A DNA stretch of 64,000 nucleotides from Microbulbifer litoralis (GTDB lineage Bacteria; Pseudomonadota; Gammaproteobacteria; Pseudomonadales; Cellvibrionaceae), in contig NZ_JALKCV010000014.1 of the NCBI RefSeq assembly GCF_023634065.1, forward strand, positions 1 to 64,000. Reading direction: 5' to 3'. Below the pieces are notes generated by a model. The model was not told the origin of the DNA, did no database searches, and worked only from the letters and a program-made list of their open reading frames with translations. Positions 60,404 to 64,000 of the stretch are shown here, piece by piece (the first letter of the stretch is position 1; each line of letters begins with the position of its first letter). A program made the translations under genes and the position numbers.

Positions 60404-62938
60404 CTATTGGCTTGTCATTTCGAACCAGTTCAGGTTCCAGGCCCCGCCCTGCGCGTCGATGCGCAGGGTTGTCTCGCCGGCGGGCAGCGCGATACTGCTG
60501 CCCACCGTTTCCCAGGCCTGCCAGTCGCCGGTATCGGGCACCGCGACGGTATCCACCGATTCGCCGCCGGCGGAGAGGGTAAAGCCCTCGCTGCCGCCGC
60601 TGCTGGCCAGCCGGTAGCGGATGTCGTAGTTGCCCGCCTGCGCGACGTCGACGGTATATTCGAGCCAGTCCCCGGCCTCCACATGGCCGATATTCAACCC
60701 GCCGCCGCTGTCGTTGGTGGTTTCGGTCTGGATGCCGGACATGGCATTGAAGCTCTCCGCCTCGATCCGGCCCGGCAACGGCAGGGCCACCGCGGCGGTG
60801 GCCACCTGGTCGCTGTAGTAGCTCTCCGCGGTGTCCGTCACCGCCGTTACCACGTAGTAGTAGGTGCGGTCGCCGCTGACCGTGTCGTCGACAAACAGCG
60901 GTTCGGCAATCTCGTCGGCGAGCAGTGAATATCCATTGCCGGACGTGGTGGAGCGATAGACCCGGTAGCCGGCCAGGCGCGGGTGGTTGCTGGGGGACCA
61001 GGTCAGCGTGGCGGAGCCGCTGCCCTCCGTCAGGGCCAGGTTCGCGGGCTCGTCCGGCAGGTCCAGCAGCGTGGGGCCCGTCTCGGCGTTCAGCGCCGCG
61101 CGCACCTCTTCGTGCAGGTCGTAGCGGGTATCGCCGAAGGCGCGAAACAGCGTTTCGATCTCCTTCGGGCTGGCGCTGTTGAAATCCAGCGGCGCGAAGG
61201 GACCCTCGGCCAGTACGTCGGTACCGTCGACGGGTTGCTGCGCCACCAGGTAGATCTCGGCCCAGGCGCTGGCGCTGCCGTTGTCCCTGAAGCGACCGGA
61301 GATACGGTAGTCCCGCCCGGACTCCAGCGTGACAGCCTGGTAGAGGCCACCGTTGATGTCGCCACCGCCGTGCAGGCGCAGGGCCGCGCCCTCGCCACCA
61401 GTGGGCAGGCCATCGGCCTCGCGGTAGTCGTAGTCGATTTCGGGCGGCGCACTCTGGTGCCACTCGCTCCAGCCACTGGCGTCGCCGAAGCCGCCGTTGA
61501 GCAGCAATTCATGGCCGGTGTCCTCGTCGACGATGCTGATATTGTCCAGCGTGACGTCCAGGCTGCCGTCGCAGCAGGCGCCGGACTTGATTACCAGGTA
61601 GTAGGTGTGGGTGCCGTCGCGGTCCGGGGTAAATGCGCTGCGACTGCTGCCACAGGCCTCCCCGAGCGTCGAGTCCCAGCCGGGGCAGGCCCAGGTGTCG
61701 GCCTTGGCCAGCAGGCCCAAGCCCTGTTCGTTGGTGACCAGCCCCCAGGTGCCATCGCCCTGGCCGCCGCTGTTGCCGACGATCTTGTAGCTCCAGGCGG
61801 TGCTGGCCCAGCCGTAGCCGGCATAAGTGTCGTAAGTCGCGCGGGTGATGTCGGCGCCCAGTTGCGCGCCCAGGCCGGTCCAGGGCTGGAATTCGCCCAC
61901 CAGGAAGGGGGCGTCGAGGTCCTGCAGGCGTTGATCCCATTCGCAGACGCCGCCCTTGCCGTCACTGCCACAGGTGAGCCAGTCGCGGTGCACCGGGTAG
62001 CCGATCTCGCCCCAGCCGAAAATGCCCGGGTAGAAGTGCATCTCGAAGGCGACATTGGTCATGCCCGCGTCCGCCGGTGCGGGGTAGGCGTCGAGTCCCT
62101 GCGAATGGCCGGGCAGGATCACCACCGTGTCGCTGTCGACGGCGCGGATGGCGTCGTGGAGTTGGATCGCTTCCGCGGCCAGGTTTTCCGGCGTGGTGCC
62201 CCAGGGTTCGTTGAGCACGCCGTAGGCGGCTATCGCCTCGCGATCGGCGTAGCGGCTGGCGATCTGTTTCCACAGCCACTCGGTGCGCTGCTGGTATTCG
62301 GCGCTGTCCCAGTATTCGTTGTGGTCGGCGCAGCCGCTGTGGTGTTCCCAGCCCTGGGCGCCAACGGCGCCGTGCAGGTCGAGAATCACATAGAGTCCGC
62401 GAGCCTCGGCCTGTTCGATGGCCCGATCCAGGTATTGCCAGGCGTCTTCGCGCAGCGTCATCGGGTTGCGTTCGTCTTCGACCAGGTTCCAGATAAAGGG
62501 CAACCGCACGACGTTGAAGCCGAAGGATTCGATCAGGTCCCAGTCGCGCTCCCGGATCCAGTTGTCCCGGAACAGGTCCATCAGGCGCTCGCGCTCGGCA
62601 AAGCCGAAGCGCTCGTCGAAAATACTCTCCAGCGTGCACTGGTCGTTCACCGCATCGGAGCTCTGGCCCATCATCCAGAATTCCTGCAGCAGCCAGTTGC
62701 CCAGGTTGACGCCTTTCAGCAGTACCGGTTGCCCGTCTGCGTCGACCCAGCGGGTGCCATCGGTGTGCAGTGGACTGAGCACATCGGGTTCCGGCTCGGG
62801 TTCTGGCTCGGGCTCAGGTTGAGGTTGCGGCTCGCTGACCGGCGGCGCACTGTCGCTGCCGTCGCAGGCGACCAGTTGGAACAGGGTGAGAAACAGCAGA
62901 CTTCCCAGACAGATTCTTATGATTTTGGCGATTGTCAT
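60404..62938 (-). CDS. Multimodular GH5 glucanase lipoprotein (GH5 - CBM4/9-like - FN3 - CBM6)
   Basis: 844 residues from the ATG at 62938 (GGAGA 9 bases upstream). Lipoprotein signal with LVAC (Cys ~25), then a PEPEPE-type linker, GH5 domain (~55-430), a CBM4/9-like beta-sandwich (~450-600), a fibronectin type III domain (~640-720) and a C-terminal CBM6 (~725-844). The GH5 part begins LLKGVNLGNWLLQEFWM, as in exo-beta-1,3-glucanases of the yeast Exg1 type, with E in GVLNEPWG and FLVGEFQPW. CBM6 often binds beta-1,3-glucan. A beta-1,3-glucan (laminarin-like) target is plausible. No serine linker, unlike the cluster at 26-41 kb. Confidence 0.88.
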   Translation of the reverse strand: MTIAKIIRICLGSLLFLTLFQLVACDGSDSAPPVSEPQPQPEPEPEPEPEPDVLSPLHTDGTRWVDADGQPVLLKGVNLGNWLLQEFWMMGQSSDAVNDQCTLESIFDERFGFAERERLMDLFRDNWIRERDWDLIESFGFNVVRLPFIWNLVEDERNPMTLREDAWQYLDRAIEQAEARGLYVILDLHGAVGAQGWEHHSGCADHNEYWDSAEYQQRTEWLWKQIASRYADREAIAAYGVLNEPWGTTPENLAAEAIQLHDAIRAVDSDTVVILPGHSQGLDAYPAPADAGMTNVAFEMHFYPGIFGWGEIGYPVHRDWLTCGSDGKGGVCEWDQRLQDLDAPFLVGEFQPWTGLGAQLGADITRATYDTYAGYGWASTAWSYKIVGNSGGQGDGTWGLVTNEQGLGLLAKADTWACPGWDSTLGEACGSSRSAFTPDRDGTHTYYLVIKSGACCDGSLDVTLDNISIVDEDTGHELLLNGGFGDASGWSEWHQSAPPEIDYDYREADGLPTGGEGAALRLHGGGDINGGLYQAVTLESGRDYRISGRFRDNGSASAWAEIYLVAQQPVDGTDVLAEGPFAPLDFNSASPKEIETLFRAFGDTRYDLHEEVRAALNAETGPTLLDLPDEPANLALTEGSGSATLTWSPSNHPRLAGYRVYRSTTSGNGYSLLADEIAEPLFVDDTVSGDRTYYYVVTAVTDTAESYYSDQVATAAVALPLPGRIEAESFNAMSGIQTETTNDSGGGLNIGHVEAGDWLEYTVDVAQAGNYDIRYRLASSGGSEGFTLSAGGESVDTVAVPDTGDWQAWETVGSSIALPAGETTLRIDAQGGAWNLNWFEMTSQ

Positions 62939-63032
62939 TGTCGGAATCTCCGCGGCGGTGTGCCGGCGATCCGTGGCCGGCACACGCTATTCGAATTTGC
63001 AGGGTGGGTATAGGCGCGCAGCGACGTGCCCA

Positions 63033-64000
63033 TCAACGCAGCGTGAAACGGCCCTCCAGCCCGGCCTCGGCATTGGGGGCGATCCAGACCCGGAATTCGC
63101 CCGGCTCGGCGACGCTCTGCATTTCCGCGTTGTGGAACGCGAGTTGATCCGCCCCGAGGCTGAAGGTCACCCGGCGCGATTCGCCCGCGGCCAGCTCGAT
63201 TCTCTCGAAGCCTTTCAGTTCGCGCACCGGTCGCGTGACGCTGCCCACCAGGTCGCGCACGTAGAGCTGCGGAATTTCGGTGGCGACGACATCGCCGGTG
63301 TTGGTGATGGTGGCGGAAACCCGCAGGGTGTCGTCCGCGCCAATCTCGTCGGTGCTCAGTTCCAGGTCGGAGTAGCGGAATTTGCTGTAGGTCAGCCCGT
63401 AGCCGAACGGGAACAGCGGCCGGTGGCCGTAGTCCAGCAGGTTGGAGGAGTTGCCGGGCTGGTGCTGGAAGACACCGGTTTCGATTTCGTCGATGCGGGT
63501 GTAGTTCTCGTCGGTGGCCGGGCGGCCGGTGGCCATATGGTTGTAGTAGATCGGGATCTGGCCGGCGCCCACGGGCCAGGACAGCGGCAGGCGGCCGGAG
63601 GGGGATTTTTCCCCGTAGAGCACATCCGCCAGTGCCGGGCCGGCCATGGTGCCCGGGTGCCAGGCCATCATCAGCGCGTCGGCCTGTTGCAGGGTTTCGT
63701 CCAGCTGCAGCGGGCGGCCGGCCATCAGCACCATGGCCAGCGGTTTGCCGGTGTCGGCCAGCTCGGCCACCAGTTGCGCCTGGGCGCCGGGCAGGCGGAT
63801 ATCGCCGCGGCTGTGGCCCTCGCCGGTGAGAATGGACTCTTCGCCGCCCACATACAGGATCACGTCGGCTTTTTCCGCTGCGGCCAGGGCGGCGGCAAAG
63901 CCTTTGCGATCGGTATCGCGGCTGTACGCCAGCCCCGGGGCATGGACGATCCTGCTTTCACCGGCGATTTGGCGCAGCGCCGGCAGCAGCGTGTGGGAAT
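63033..64000 (-). CDS. GH3 beta-glucosidase, C-terminal part (runs off the window)
   Basis: The last ~320 residues of a GH3 protein; the start and nucleophile lie outside. Visible: VILYVGGEESILTGEG, GRPLQLDETLQQADALMMAW, SGRLPLSWPVG and YPFGYGLTYSKF-like text (LFPFGYGLTYSKF), then the fibronectin type III-like domain ending GEFRVWIAPNA. It is 94 bases upstream of the GH5 lipoprotein gene on the same strand and probably in one transcript with it. It should release glucose from oligoglucans made by the GH5 enzyme. Confidence 0.9.
   Translation of the reverse strand, partial: SHTLLPALRQIAGESRIVHAPGLAYSRDTDRKGFAAALAAAEKADVILYVGGEESILTGEGHSRGDIRLPGAQAQLVAELADTGKPLAMVLMAGRPLQLDETLQQADALMMAWHPGTMAGPALADVLYGEKSPSGRLPLSWPVGAGQIPIYYNHMATGRPATDENYTRIDEIETGVFQHQPGNSSNLLDYGHRPLFPFGYGLTYSKFRYSDLELSTDEIGADDTLRVSATITNTGDVVATEIPQLYVRDLVGSVTRPVRELKGFERIELAAGESRRVTFSLGADQLAFHNAEMQSVAEPGEFRVWIAPNAEAGLEGRFTLR

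Overview
The window looks like chromosomal DNA of a marine, polysaccharide-degrading gammaproteobacterium of the Cellvibrionaceae/Microbulbiferaceae type. The evidence is the set of long poly-serine linkers joining CBM2 modules to GH5, GH6 and PL11 catalytic domains, together with gammaproteobacterial housekeeping genes (dnaE, accA, ogt, yrdA-like) and LexA boxes of the CTGT-N8-ACAG type. Most of the window is GC-rich. About 1-8 kb, 13.5-15.6 kb and 42.4-44 kb are visibly more AT-rich and carry accessory genes and small mobile repeats.

1-15.6 kb: an accessory block, every gene on the minus strand. A LuxI-type acyl-homoserine-lactone synthase and a LuxR-type regulator sit inside a cluster of six intact small secreted proteins of one four-cysteine family that I cannot name. 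There is also an unannotated C-terminal remnant of a seventh member, an intact HAF-repeat protein and a truncated HAF copy. A 1441-residue lipoprotein with about 34 thrombospondin type 3 calcium-binding repeats lies in the same block. A lux-box-like dyad lies upstream of luxI.

15.6-24 kb: core genes: an Ada/AlkA-type fusion and ogt (alkylation repair, overlapping), a gamma-carbonic-anhydrase-like protein, a DUF1289 protein, dnaE, accA, then a wrecked degV-like gene.

24.8-41.3 kb: a plant-cell-wall degradation cluster on the plus strand: a TolB-like propeller and a membrane-anchored partner, CBM2-GH5, CBM2-GH6, GH5 mannanase-CBM2, a membrane methyltransferase-like protein, CBM2-CBM35-PL11 rhamnogalacturonan lyase, GH9-CBM3-CBM2 and GH5-CBM2. 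Together they would attack cellulose, mannan and pectin outside the cell.

41.3-46 kb: the decayed head of a chromosomal integron: a frameshifted integron-type integrase under a perfect LexA box, two mobile repeats, a cassette ORF, a well-formed attC site, a second cassette ORF and a truncated attC. A glutathione S-transferase and a secreted zinc-protease-like protein follow.

46-51 kb: a LexA-linked DNA repair block: a CLCA_X-like protein, and a FAN1-type VRR-NUC nuclease overlapping a PD-(D/E)XK/DinG-like helicase gene that is split by one in-frame stop. 51-54.3 kb: an HPP membrane protein and divergent TetR with palindromic operators, then a cyclase-family enzyme and divergent LysR.

54.3-64 kb: a second glycan locus, possibly for beta-1,3/1,4-glucan: a GH3 lipoprotein, a divergent membrane-bound AraC regulator, an MFS sugar porter, a multimodular GH5 lipoprotein and a GH3 that runs off the window.

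Two families of short non-coding mobile elements (three copies of exactly 183 bp; three full copies of exactly 164 bp plus a partial) link these regions. One 164-bp copy supplies the stop codons of both genes flanking it.
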